Shown piece after piece: positions 36,474 to 45,513 of a stretch of DNA of 64,000 nt (position 1 is its first letter; every line of letters starts with the position of its first letter). The DNA is taken from positions 52,483 to 116,482 of the forward strand of contig CAJQUW010003382.1 in assembly GCA_907163375.1 (NCBI GenBank), read 5' to 3'. The notes under the pieces were generated by a model that worked only from the letters and a program-made list of their open reading frames with translations, was not told where the DNA came from and did not search any database. The DNA comes from Prostheceraeus crozeri. Lineage: Eukaryota > Platyhelminthes > Polycladida > Euryleptidae. The position numbers and the translations under genes were made by a program.

Positions 36474-37239
36474 ATGGATTCGCCATCAAACGTTAGAGAT
36501 AAAGCGACTGGTAAAGATAAGCCGACGACCTTACGTAGCACACGTGCAGGATCTATTTACTGCTGCACATTTCTCAGAATTAAAAACTCTAATTGAGGAA
36601 TCTCGTGTTTCTGTGATAACAACAATTCGAACGGACTTGAGGGAAATGGAAAATGCCTTGTCGGCCCGCATTGTGGCAATTGAAAATTCTATCGAAAATA
36701 TACGTACAAATCATAGTCAGCTTACTTTGGAGGTTGACATGATTAAGCAGGAGATGACAAAAGTACAGAATGACATGTTGAAAAGCGTTGACTTTTGTAT
36801 GGAAGAATTTCAAGGACGATTATCGAGGATGAATAATCTGATATTACGTGGAATTCCGGAGCAGTGTACAGGTTCTGTTGATGAACGAACCAAGTTCGAT
36901 TTGTCTCAAGTTGAACATATTTTTGATGAGCTCGAAGTTTCCAACGCTGGGGTATCTTTGTGCAGGAGGGTTGGTAAACCTCGAAGCAATGGACCTCGGT
37001 TATTGAAGATTAGTGTGAAAGACTTAAGCAAGAAGAATGAAATCATGAAAGTGTCAAAAAACCTTCGCAGTTCTTCAGACTTTAATAGAGTATTTATAAA
37101 CCAAGATCTAACGCCTACTGAGCAAGAACGAAACAGGGTTTTGCGACTTCAGCTGAAGACACGTCGTCAAAATAATGAAGATGTGGTCATCTACCAAGGA
37201 AAGATAGTGAAACGGTCCGACCTACAAAATTTTCGGTAA
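36474..37239 (+). pseudogene. LINE ORF1 protein, one frame change near start
   Basis: A likely start at 36474 (MDSPSNVRDKATGKDKPTTL…) is out of frame with the main part, so one small indel lies at about 36.53-36.56 kb. The main part has a coiled coil (about 36590-36800, heptad-like LREMENALSARIVAIENSIENI) and then an RRM-like core (MNNLILRGIPE, later PRLLKISVKDLSKKNEIM). It ends in a C-terminal domain with NQDLTPTEQERNRVLR, characteristic of CR1/L2/jockey ORF1. Its stop overlaps the open frame of ORF2. Confidence 0.8.
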
Positions 37240-37316
37240 CAGCTTTTAGTAATAGTATTGACAATATTTCAATATTTCTATTCAACTCTCGTTCCCTTCT
37301 GCCAAAATTTGAAGAA

Positions 37317-39821
37317 TTGTGTTCCACAATCAGTACAACTGATTTGATGAGTGACCAACTTTTCAACATCCCAAATTACCGATTCTATCGTCAAGATCGT
37401 AGAAATCGTAAGGGAGGCGGCGTATGTTTATGGGTGAAAGATTGCATACACTCAAATTTGCATATTCCTGTCTTCAGTCCTCCATTATCCTGTGAAGTTT
37501 TATTTGTGAAACTGCAGTTTTCTTTTCATAAAGTTATTTGCTGTATCGCCTATATCCCACCGAGTCTGTGCAGAGACGAGCAACGAAAGATATCTGATAG
37601 CATCTGCAATGAATTAGACTATGTCATGACTGTTGAATCTGACTTTAACGTTATCGTCGCCGGTGATTTCAGCGATTTTCCATGTGCCATTTTTCAGGAA
37701 GAAATGGCTTTAAAGGATAAGGTCAATACCCCAACCCGTGCTAATTCAATTTTGGATAGAATATTCATCGATGCAAAATTGTGTGATTTTTTCGAGGAGT
37801 TTGCTGAGGTAGGTCCTCCGATAAGCAATTCTGACCATAATTCTACCTTTCTACGAGCATCAAAATATTCAGTTGGTGACCTGACTAAAAAAAAATCTTT
37901 TCCTGTGTGGGACTTTCGTGAATCTCATTTAAAGAATTTTGTATCTCGATTGGTCTCGACTGATTTCTCTGTGATTGAAGATGCTGGATCTGTGAATGAT
38001 ATGTGCAACCTTTTCTATCGGCGTCTTTACTATTCTATGAGCGTGATTCCGTACGAAATGGTGACTCTAACATCAAGCGATAAGCCTTGGATTACTCCAC
38101 TTCTTAAACTTCTAATAAATAAGAGGTGGGAGGCCTTCAGACGTCGAGATTGGCCACTTTTCAATCATTTCAAGGACAAAGTAAAAAGCGAAATTATCAA
38201 AGCAAAACGGGCTTGGGCAGATAAGTACAAGCAGAACATCAACGATCTTTGGAAAATTGTGAATGAGGTAAAAAGTTCCCCTGTTTCCGATCCCTTCCTA
38301 CATCTTCGAAATCAGTTTTCGAGCGACAACGAGATACTGCGCGAATTGACCGAAGAGTTTCAGAAAAACTTTAACCATACTTCGGATGTTGAGCTCATGC
38401 CATTTACCGAGGATCATTGGGATTTTGTGATATCTGAGCAGGATGTTTTGAGGGAGCTACTTCGTCTAGATATTGGAAAAGCTTGTGGACCTGACCATAT
38501 TCCAGCGAGACTTTTGAAAGTTGGTGCCGATTTCTTGTACAGACCACTATGCATGTTATTCAATCTCTCCATACGAACAAGAACCTTTCCTGACTCCTTC
38601 AAATCTGCCATTGTACAGCCTATTCCGAAGAAATCTAGGCCAGGATTGAAGGATTTTCGTCCTATTTCACTGCTATCAATCATTGGTAAGATCTTTGAGC
38701 GTCTTGTGCTGCCTGATGTGAAAGATAAATTGGTTCAACTGTATGGTAGCAACCAACATGCATATAGACCTCATGGCTCCACTTCATCAGCTTTGGTTGA
38801 AATTCATAATCTTGTGACTATTTATTTGGACGAGACGCAAACTATGGCTGTTCGCATTACTGCACTGGATATTTCCAAGGCGTTCGATCGACTTCACTTC
38901 AATCGACTTGTGAACTTCCTTGGAACCTCTGGCTTTGACCACGGTCTTCTTCTGTGGTTGAAATCGTATTTGTGTAACAGATGTTTTAAAGTTCGTATCC
39001 ATGGCAACTATGGTTCCTTAGTGTGCACTGATTCCGGTGTACCGCAAGGGTCTGTTTTAGGCCCCTTTCTATTTGCGGCATTTATGTCAACTATTGACTT
39101 CAAGTCGAGCACCGTACAGTGTGTTAAATACGCTGATGATGTTACAATAATTGAGAAAATTCACTCATTATCACAGTATCCGCTACAGACTGATTCAATT
39201 AAAGAAAAGTTTTTTAATGCTGGACTTATGCTAAATTTGAATAAATGTCAGGAACTGTTTGTTCAGAGATCCACTTTGCGAGTTGACCAGATGTTTCCAC
39301 CTATTTTTGCTCGAGTGTCTCGATTATGTATTCTCGGTTTTGTGTTTTCCGACTCTCTGTCTTGGCAAGATCAAATAAGTACCATTTTGAAGAGAGCCGC
39401 GCAAAGACTTTATATAGTGCGTTGTTTAAGATCTGTGCTGAGCAAAAGGGAACTGATTACTGTATATCATGCGATTATAACTTCTCTTTTCCTGTATGGA
39501 AGTCCTACGTATGGTAATTTACCGAAACTCTTGATGGCAAAGCTTGAGAGGTTTCGGAAGAGAGCCCATCGACTAATTTGCGGAATCGATTGTTTTTGTG
39601 ACGCATTTCCTCCATTAACTTCAGTTTTCAAAGAGCATGGACTTCAATTTTTAAAGGTTTGTGAGAAATTTTCAACTCATCCGCTGCATGACATGGTTCC
39701 AGTCCGACTTCCCAATACTGAACACCTTCGGGTTCCTTTCTCATCAACCGCTAGACGCTCGAACGCTTTTTTCCCATGGATTTGTGGTGTAGCAAATGGC
39801 ACGAGCAACGATTTCTTGTGA
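37317..39821 (+). CDS. LINE ORF2: endonuclease (partly deleted) and reverse transcriptase
   Basis: An 834-residue open frame; the frame is also open for about 80 bases upstream without an ATG. The N-terminal AP-endonuclease region keeps 'NSRSLLPKFEELC' just before it, RKGGGVCLWV, VAGDFSDF and SNSDHNST. It lacks about 20 residues where the catalytic ETWL segment should be. The reverse transcriptase has FRPISLLSIIGKIFERL, the ALDISKAFDRLHF block, SGVPQGSVLGPFLF and the active-site YADD at about residue 604. It ends with a thumb and a C-terminal Cys-containing region. It would have copied its own RNA by target-primed reverse transcription. The endonuclease lesion probably makes this copy dependent on others. 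Confidence 0.9.
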   Translation: MCSTISTTDLMSDQLFNIPNYRFYRQDRRNRKGGGVCLWVKDCIHSNLHIPVFSPPLSCEVLFVKLQFSFHKVICCIAYIPPSLCRDEQRKISDSICNELDYVMTVESDFNVIVAGDFSDFPCAIFQEEMALKDKVNTPTRANSILDRIFIDAKLCDFFEEFAEVGPPISNSDHNSTFLRASKYSVGDLTKKKSFPVWDFRESHLKNFVSRLVSTDFSVIEDAGSVNDMCNLFYRRLYYSMSVIPYEMVTLTSSDKPWITPLLKLLINKRWEAFRRRDWPLFNHFKDKVKSEIIKAKRAWADKYKQNINDLWKIVNEVKSSPVSDPFLHLRNQFSSDNEILRELTEEFQKNFNHTSDVELMPFTEDHWDFVISEQDVLRELLRLDIGKACGPDHIPARLLKVGADFLYRPLCMLFNLSIRTRTFPDSFKSAIVQPIPKKSRPGLKDFRPISLLSIIGKIFERLVLPDVKDKLVQLYGSNQHAYRPHGSTSSALVEIHNLVTIYLDETQTMAVRITALDISKAFDRLHFNRLVNFLGTSGFDHGLLLWLKSYLCNRCFKVRIHGNYGSLVCTDSGVPQGSVLGPFLFAAFMSTIDFKSSTVQCVKYADDVTIIEKIHSLSQYPLQTDSIKEKFFNAGLMLNLNKCQELFVQRSTLRVDQMFPPIFARVSRLCILGFVFSDSLSWQDQISTILKRAAQRLYIVRCLRSVLSKRELITVYHAIITSLFLYGSPTYGNLPKLLMAKLERFRKRAHRLICGIDCFCDAFPPLTSVFKEHGLQFLKVCEKFSTHPLHDMVPVRLPNTEHLRVPFSSTARRSNAFFPWICGVANGTSNDFL

Positions 39822-40049
39822 TTTATTTTCATCTTTATTTATTGTGGTCTCTTAAATACTCTTTAACAAATTTTGTTTTTCTTGTGTATTTTTGGTCTGA
39901 TTTTTAATATATCGAATTGGTTATACGTTTATTTTGTGCATGTGTATATCTGACTTATAAATCGAAATGTATGATTTTCATTTACAAAATATAAACGTTT
40001 CTCTCTCTCTCTCTCTACATCTGAATCAGCAGTTCGCAGTCTCGCAAGC

Positions 40050-40093
40050 CATGGAATTCTAGATTCTAGTTAATACATATCTAGAATTCCATG
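40050..40093. repeat. Perfect 15-bp inverted repeat
   Basis: CATGGAATTCTAGAT (40050-40064) and its exact complement (40079-40093), with a 14-base loop. It lies just after the LINE tail, inside the right part of the hAT element. Confidence 0.85.
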
Positions 40094-40669
40094 CGCAAGC
40101 ATATGCACACAATATTTACAAGTCATTGCAATTGCCAACAAAGAAACCTCTGCGTGTGCAAGCGAATCGCCATTCAATAGTACATCGCTGACGGCGTTGA
40201 AATGTTAAGTCTGATCATGGACTTCTAGATAATAGCACCTGGACATGAAAGTGATGGATGAGAAACGGCCGACTTGGACTTGGCAAGTGGAGGCCAGCGC
40301 TGCTGTAAACGATATCAGTTGTTTCAATCCTCATCCACTCCACACGGCATGCACGACTGTCAAAAATAACTTGATCGATTGAAACTTACAGTAACAACGA
40401 ACGGTGGTGGAGTAGCATTATAGATTGTTGAAACACAGCTTCGCTTTTATTTTATTTCTTTTATCATCTGGAAGTCCATGATCTGATGAAGACAGAAAAT
40501 GCCTTACGTCATCAGATTTCCTTGCATGTTTCTCTCATCAGTCAACATTGATTGATAAATCAAAAAGAGATCGAACACTAACTTAACTGACGGATATTTG
40601 TATTCTGAGTATCACACCCCCGGCCACGGCCGGGTAGGCCCCCCCCTTGAATCCGCCACTGCTTCGGTT

Positions 40670-40987
40670 TACTATTATTATAGTAATATCATGCCTACTT
40701 AAAGTACTTAAGATGATTGATCATACTAATTAATCATTACAGTTTATGTACGTGTATACAGGGCCCAATATGTGTGTAAATATCACAGCCTTATCAATAT
40801 GTGTGTCTTTATTAGTCATCTGCTATACATAATCTGATAAAAACATTATCTCTCTAAATTGGTATTTTGGTGTCGAAAATATTTGATGAATAATTTAATT
40901 GATCAACTTTCCATGATGAATTCTTTGATATACGCCCTTGTGATTGCATATTACATCATTATGATCATGACATACTTTTTAGTATTA
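40670..40987. other. No gene seen
   Basis: AT-rich spacer between the hAT target duplication and the right arm of the enclosing inverted repeat. Confidence 0.4.
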
Positions 40988-41049
40988 GAGATGAAATTTC
41001 CGAGGGATGAATTTACCGGGGATGAAATTTCCGAGGGATGAATTTACCG
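40988..41049 (+). repeat. Right arm of inverted repeat enclosing the hAT element
   Basis: Two units of 'gatgaaatttccgaggga' with 'tgaatttaccgg', reverse complement of 34378-34480. It ends about 140 bp before Polinton B begins. Confidence 0.75.
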
Positions 41050-41187
41050 GTGACCGATGGACGTAGCAGCTGCAGGACTGCCAGAAATAAATCAGGTGTT
41101 ATCTTACTCTCATTCTCGAAAAGTCCTTCAGAGTCGTCATTTATACGTTATTAGTAGTAAGCAAGTGACAAACACTCGACCGGCGCG

Positions 41188-42570
41188 CCCCCCCCTCTGG
41201 AACGGCAGAGTGTCGTGGTGTGCCGGCCAGGTTGGTTCACGTTCACGAAATGTTCGCTGACTCCCCCCCCCTCTGGAACGACAGAGTGTCGTGGTGGACT
41301 TGGGCGACCGCCAGGATTAGTCTTGAGGCTATAGTGTGTGATGTTTTTCGTGCAATCTGCTGAATGTTGGGTTGTAAAATGGGCTGTTTCGAGTGGAAGG
41401 AGTGGTCGGATGAGAAAACGGAGGCCAGATTCGGATTCGGCGTGAAATTCTGCATCCGTATGGTGAGTTTCAAGTCAATCGGAGAGAAAAATTTTCGCTG
41501 ACGTCCCCCCCCCTCTGGACAGCTTGCTTCGATTTTGGCTTCCAGTGGCCGGATTTTGTCGTGCCATAGCTCGTTTGAAAGCTAAGAGTGAGAAAAATTC
41601 ACTGAAAGAATCGGCTTGTTCCTATCTGTCTTCGTTTAGATGTGAGACGCCATTTAAGATTTTGAGAGATTGACAAAAAACGACAGAGTTAGAATTTGGG
41701 ACGTTTTGGGCTGTAGCTTCAAAACGAAGCATCGGATTGGAAAACGGATTTCAGATTTGGAATCAGCGTGAAATTCTCTATCTGTATGGTGAGTTTCAAG
41801 TCAATCGGCGACAAAAAATTTTCAACATTTTTCGAAAAACGACAGAGTTAGAATTTGGGACGTTTTGGTGTGTAGCGCCCAAACGAAGCATCGGATGGGA
41901 AAACGGAGGCCAGATTCGGATTCAGCGTGAAATTCTGCATCCGTATGGTGAGTTTCAAGTCAATCGGAGAGAAAAATTTTCGCTGACGTCCCCCCCCCTC
42001 TGGACAGCTCGCTTCGATTTTGGCTTCCAGTGGACGGATTTTGTCGTGCCATAGCTCGTTTGAAAGCTAAGAGTGAGAAAAATTCAGTGAAAGAATCGGC
42101 TTGTTCCTATCTGTCTTCGTTTAGATGTGAGACGCCATTTAAGATTTTGGGACATTGGCGAAAAACGACAGAGTTAGAATTTGGGACGTTTTGGGCTCTA
42201 GCTTCAAAACGAAGCATCGGATTGGAAAACGGATTTCAGATTTGGAATCAGCGTGAAATTCTCTATCTGTATGGTGAGTTTCAAGTCAATCGGCGACAAA
42301 AAATTTCGCTGACGTCCCCCCCCCCCCGGCACCGATCTTCCAACTTTGGTTCTAGAGATCGTAGAAAGTCGTGCAATAGCTCGTTTGAAAGCTAAGAGTG
42401 AGAAAAATTCACTGAAAGAATCGGCTTGTTCCTATCTGTCTTCGTTTAGATGTGAGACGCCATTTAAGATTTTGAGAGATTGACGAAAAACGATAGAGTT
42501 AGAATTTGGGACGTTTTGGGCTCTGGCTTCAAACGAAGCATCGGATTGGAAAACGGATTTCAGATTTGCA
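41188..42570. repeat. Left terminal inverted repeat of Polinton B with internal C-tract array
   Basis: The tip is a C tract followed by 'tctggaacggcagagtgtcg'. Inside, units of about 330-490 bp recur, each introduced by 'gacgtccccccccctctgg' (41502, 41985, 42313). They carry 'aacgacagagttagaatttg' and 'aatcggcttgttcctatctg'. It is the reverse complement of the right ends of both Polintons. Frames here are repeat shadows. Confidence 0.85.
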
Positions 42571-42587
42571 ATCAGCTTGATGTTATT

Positions 42588-42803
42588 GTCCAATGAGGAT
42601 CATCATCCAATGAGAATCAAGCATTTCTTTATAAATAGCGAGCCTTCCACAGTGAGAATCATTCCATCGTTGAATCACACGAGTGACGGACGCATATTTT
42701 CTCTCTCTATTCTATTCTATTATCCAACTAAAATGGTAAGTCGCTACTTCCCTCCCTCTCCTCCCTTGAACGTAAACTTAATACAATCTTTTTTCATTTT
42801 CAG
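42588..42803 (+). promoter_or_regulatory. Left-arm promoter (two CCAAT, TATA) and 68-bp leader intron
   Basis: CCAAT words at about 42590 and 42607 precede TATAAATA at 42630-42637. An ATG at 42733 is followed at once by a GTAAGT donor (42736), and a pyrimidine-rich tract ends in TTTTCAG (42803). The right-hand leftward promoter at 58767-59060 has the same design. Splicing is inferred from consensus only. Confidence 0.55.
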
Positions 42804-43508
42804 GCATCTACTCCATCTGCTGCACTAGTAGGACAAAATGGCGGTCAAACGTTACAAGGTTCGCTACGGTCAGATCATCTACAACTGAGGCCAGTGGAAG
42901 AAACAACCAAGGTACATAGTCCTACACCGCTACAGCGTAAATTTAAACAAGTCTTGGGTTATGACAATCATAGCGTAGTACTCCAAACGGGAATGCTCCC
43001 TTCCACGGATGTCAAGATAATGCGCAATCAGTATGGGGACTACATACTGATCCCCGTGAGTCCGTACATTCGCCGCCAACTTGATATTATTGAGGAGTAC
43101 GTAACATTAAATATGGACATTCCTACTCCTCTTGCTCAAGAATGGAGGGCTAGAGATGACAAGGATACTCCCTATAGAAAGATTTGGGATGGTAATCACA
43201 TTTGCCTACCGGTATCACATTGGTGTACTTACTATAAGAAGGAGGGAGATAAATCAATACCCATCAGATGTGATGAGCTCGGGGAAGGTACTTGGGATAT
43301 CCTTTTCAAAGTGAATGGGCTATATTATGGTCGGCATAAGGATAATAAAATAGCCTCTCTCTCCATGCATATGGAATCCATCCTATATATTCCAAAACCA
43401 CCCAACGTGGACGACATAATTGATCAAATCCTTAACAGCAGTGGTACGAAGCGCAAGTCGGAGAAGAATGCTGCATCAAAACGCAAATCAAAGAAGGAGA
43501 ATTACTAG
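42804..43508 (+). CDS. Polinton left-arm gene, unknown function
   Basis: The frame is open from the leader-intron acceptor to 43508 (about 235 residues). The middle is a mixed alpha/beta-like sequence (VKIMRNQYGDYILIPVSPYIRRQLDII; WDGNHICLPVSHWCTYYKK). The C-terminus is a Lys/Arg-rich tail (KRKSEKN, KRKSKKEN), like a nuclear localisation or DNA-binding tail. I recognise no family. It is the first gene after the left-arm promoter, the position of early genes in some related viruses, but that role is only inferred. Confidence 0.6.
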   Translation, partial: ASTPSAALVGQNGGQTLQGSLRSDHLQLRPVEETTKVHSPTPLQRKFKQVLGYDNHSVVLQTGMLPSTDVKIMRNQYGDYILIPVSPYIRRQLDIIEEYVTLNMDIPTPLAQEWRARDDKDTPYRKIWDGNHICLPVSHWCTYYKKEGDKSIPIRCDELGEGTWDILFKVNGLYYGRHKDNKIASLSMHMESILYIPKPPNVDDIIDQILNSSGTKRKSEKNAASKRKSKKENY

Positions 43509-43542
43509 TCCTTTCCTAACTCTACCCTATGACAATTCGCTT

Positions 43543-43668
43543 ATGTGCTTTGAGTGTCGTAGACGTGGTCTTATTAGATACATTTTACTTCTTCGTTGCC
43601 ATCATATCATTTGTGTATTTTGTCGTGAAAAGCATCGATGTAATTCTTCATTTTGTAATATGTTATAG
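43543..43668 (+). CDS. Mini Cys-rich RING-like peptide
   Basis: A 41-residue frame starting MCFECRRRG with Cys-x2-Cys, then CHHIICVFC and a last Cys, in a RING-like order but very short. It may be a separate microprotein or an exon. It lies 35 bases after the preceding stop. A clearer RING protein is at 44751-45074 in the same element. Confidence 0.35.
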   Translation: MCFECRRRGLIRYILLLRCHHIICVFCREKHRCNSSFCNML

Positions 43669-43719
43669 AACGTTTCCTTAGATGTGTAATTTCCGTTTTA
43701 GGCTTCTATCATCATTTTT

Positions 43720-44250
43720 ATGGATTGTGAGGGTGAACCTGTACAGGAGCTTAGTGCTATTGCTATGAACAATTGGACATATCAGATTGTTAGTGTCTAT
43801 CATCAACATGCCAACTGCGATCCCAATGTTGATCAATGGGCGAGAAAACACATTCATGGACTTAATCTGAAATATTTGCAAGGCTATGGCTTTTCTTGTG
43901 AGAGTGCTCTTCTTATTGACTTTAAACGATGTTTAGCTGCTTTCAATGTTATACGCATCTTTTGTAATAATCCTGGTAAGGAGAGGAAAGTATTTCCCAA
44001 TCTAATCATTGATGATATTTTGCTCCCGCCTTGGGATAGTAGAGTGAATCAACATTATCATGAAGTCACGAAACGTTTTAAGGATTTGTGTGTTCCTATT
44101 TTGTCTGTTCGTTGTAGTAGCTACGTTCATAACCAATGCTTCTTTCCTCCTTACCTCAACACTGCCAAAGTCCTGTATGGTTATCATTGCTCGCTGTATG
44201 ATAGTTACCAGCTGTATCTATTTTATCTCTTTCAAACCATTGATTTATAA
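43720..44250 (+). CDS. Possible DEDD-type exonuclease-like protein
   Basis: A 176-residue frame. It begins MDCEGEPVQELSAIAM, an Asp-x-Glu motif followed by a beta-strand pattern like the first motif of DnaQ/DEDD exonucleases. Further along, HIHGLNLKYLQGYGF and LLIDFKRCLAAFNVIRIFCNNP fit the usual second region (helix, then strand, then Asn-rich loop), and a late Cys- and Tyr-rich tail follows. The third motif is unclear. Similar small proteins occur near polymerase genes in some DNA viruses. The assignment is by pattern only. Confidence 0.35.
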   Translation: MDCEGEPVQELSAIAMNNWTYQIVSVYHQHANCDPNVDQWARKHIHGLNLKYLQGYGFSCESALLIDFKRCLAAFNVIRIFCNNPGKERKVFPNLIIDDILLPPWDSRVNQHYHEVTKRFKDLCVPILSVRCSSYVHNQCFFPPYLNTAKVLYGYHCSLYDSYQLYLFYLFQTIDL

Positions 44251-44337
44251 TGCATGCTTGTTACCGTTATTCAATAAATGTTACTATGAGAAGAGTTGTT
44301 GTTTTCATGCAATGGATGGGTTAGATAAAGGGCGATC

Positions 44338-44748
44338 ATGTCTTTCTCAAACGACTGCGGAACATTACATTTTCATAGGCAAAGTTTGAAAGGAGATGTT
44401 CAAGATTATGTGATAAATTTTCATAAAGATGAGACCGAGATCGAAGCAGTGGTCGATGATGCTAGCACTCTATTTCTAGAGTTAATGAATACATTCTCTG
44501 ATAGCATTATCATGGCGCGATTAGTTGCGAAAATTAAGTTTAGTCATTTTGGAAAGGAAGAGGTGGAAAGTCGCTCTTTCCATTTTGCTTCTTATTCAAT
44601 GGAAGTGGTAGATCACCCCGAAGAATTTTTTAAAAGACATATGATAAAAATTGCTGAACGTCTTAACGCATTTAACCATCATGGTAGCAGTCTAGTGATT
44701 GACGCGATTTCAGATATTCACATTCAAATTTCCATAAAGAAAAATTGA
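44338..44748 (+). CDS. Stand-alone relative of the polymerase B N-terminal domain
   Basis: A 136-residue frame. Its C-terminal part (FHFASYSMEVVDHPEEFF…ERLNAFNHHGSSLVIDAI) lines up with the N-terminal region of the same element's polymerase (EFHIPSSPATEVVDCESW…DKFNERDSGLVFDGL) and with the GSGW-type block that precedes the exonuclease domain in Polinton polymerases. It is thus a duplicated, free-standing version of that domain. A role in replication, such as priming or regulation, is inferred from that similarity alone. Its stop lies two bases before the next gene's ATG. Confidence 0.55.
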   Translation: MSFSNDCGTLHFHRQSLKGDVQDYVINFHKDETEIEAVVDDASTLFLELMNTFSDSIIMARLVAKIKFSHFGKEEVESRSFHFASYSMEVVDHPEEFFKRHMIKIAERLNAFNHHGSSLVIDAISDIHIQISIKKN

Positions 44749-44750
44749 AA

Positions 44751-45074
44751 ATGCAGTGGTACTTGATTGTAGCACAATTGGTTTTCGAGCTATGTCTGCT
44801 CACTCTCGAAGTATATTCCTTCTGTACATGCGTCTATTATTTAGAAAAGGCTAGCAAATTCATATCTTCAAAAAGACTTGCTATAGACATCAGTAACGGT
44901 GAAACTATGTGTTGCGATGTATGTAAGCGAAAGGATGGAAATGAAAAGCGCATCTTCAAGAGATGTAAGCATGCTTTTTGTCAACGCTGTTTCATACGTA
45001 ATTGCATTCAACTTTGCCAATGTAACCACTGTGATATTGCTCATTTCGAGTGTCACTTATGTCGCAATAGTTAG
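44751..45074 (+). CDS. RING-finger protein with N-terminal hydrophobic segment
   Basis: A 107-residue frame. Residues 3-30 are hydrophobic (YLIVAQLVFELCLLTLEVYSF) and look like a signal-anchor. The C-terminal half has Cys-x2-Cys, CKHAFCQRC and CHLC in the C3HC4 order (CDVCKRK, then the central Cys-x-His-x3-Cys-x2-Cys). A membrane-anchored E3 ubiquitin ligase is the natural reading. RING proteins are common accessory genes in large DNA viruses. The ATG at 44751 follows the upstream stop directly. Confidence 0.6.
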   Translation: MQWYLIVAQLVFELCLLTLEVYSFCTCVYYLEKASKFISSKRLAIDISNGETMCCDVCKRKDGNEKRIFKRCKHAFCQRCFIRNCIQLCQCNHCDIAHFECHLCRNS

Positions 45075-45125
45075 TACCTATGGAAATGTGGTAAAGATAG
45101 GTTTTAGCAAAGACTAACACGGAAA

Positions 45126-45482
45126 ATGGCGAAACGTAAAATGACGAAACGTAAAAGTCAAAAGTTTTCTTCAGCCATTCAAGCTCTCCGACGAATGAAA
45201 GCAAATCAGCGATACAATGCTATACGACATGCTAACGATAAATTCATTTGTGAAATTATTTCTCATGTGAGGAAGTTGAGGACGAAGAAATTAGCGCCAA
45301 AACAACGAAAGTTACTTAAGCGATATGCTACGAAATTGCGTTTCATCTCCAATCCTAAAGTCACCTTTCAAAGAAAGAGGAAAACTCTAACACAAAAGGG
45401 CGGTTTCCTTTCAGCAATACTTCCAATGATAGCTCCTGCCGTGGGCAACCTATTGGGTAATATCTTTGGCTCTAAGCGTTAA
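45126..45482 (+). CDS. Small basic core-like protein
   Basis: 118 residues, very rich in Lys and Arg, with an N-terminal MAKRKMTKRK stretch. It ends in a Gly-Gly followed by an amphipathic hydrophobic segment (FLSAILPMIAPAVGNLLG). This composition recalls the small basic or membrane-active virion proteins of adenovirus-like systems (pX/pVI type), but no certain homology is visible. It lies directly before the packaging ATPase. Confidence 0.5.
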   Translation: MAKRKMTKRKSQKFSSAIQALRRMKANQRYNAIRHANDKFICEIISHVRKLRTKKLAPKQRKLLKRYATKLRFISNPKVTFQRKRKTLTQKGGFLSAILPMIAPAVGNLLGNIFGSKR

Positions 45483-45513
45483 TTATGCAAATGTTGAATC
45501 TCAAAGTAATAAA

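Larger units (their letters stand above)
36060..40016 (+). mobile_element. CR1/L2-like LINE inserted in the hAT element
   Basis: Two-ORF non-LTR retrotransposon: an RNA-binding ORF1 and an endonuclease/reverse-transcriptase ORF2, ending in a (CT)n microsatellite at about 39997-40016, as several CR1/L2-group LINEs do. The 5' border is approximate; no target duplication was found. ORF2 is nearly intact, which implies recent insertion. The clade call rests on the RT and ORF1 style and is not firm. Confidence 0.8.
34493..40661 (-). mobile_element. hAT DNA transposon with nested LINE
   Basis: The ends are inverted repeats (CAGTGGCGGATCCAGG at 34493 and its near-complement ending CCGCCACTG at 40661). 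They are flanked by a perfect 8-bp target duplication, CTTCGGTT, at 34485-34492 and 40662-40669. This is diagnostic of hAT. The transposase on the minus strand (36000-34893) is internally deleted and has an in-frame stop, so the copy cannot mobilise itself. A CR1/L2-like LINE occupies about 36.1-40.0 kb. Without the LINE the element would be about 2.2 kb. Confidence 0.93.

Noticed and set aside
41737-42395. Frames of 105 and 121 residues that resemble each other
   Set aside because: They are successive units of the left terminal repeat array, not paralogous genes.
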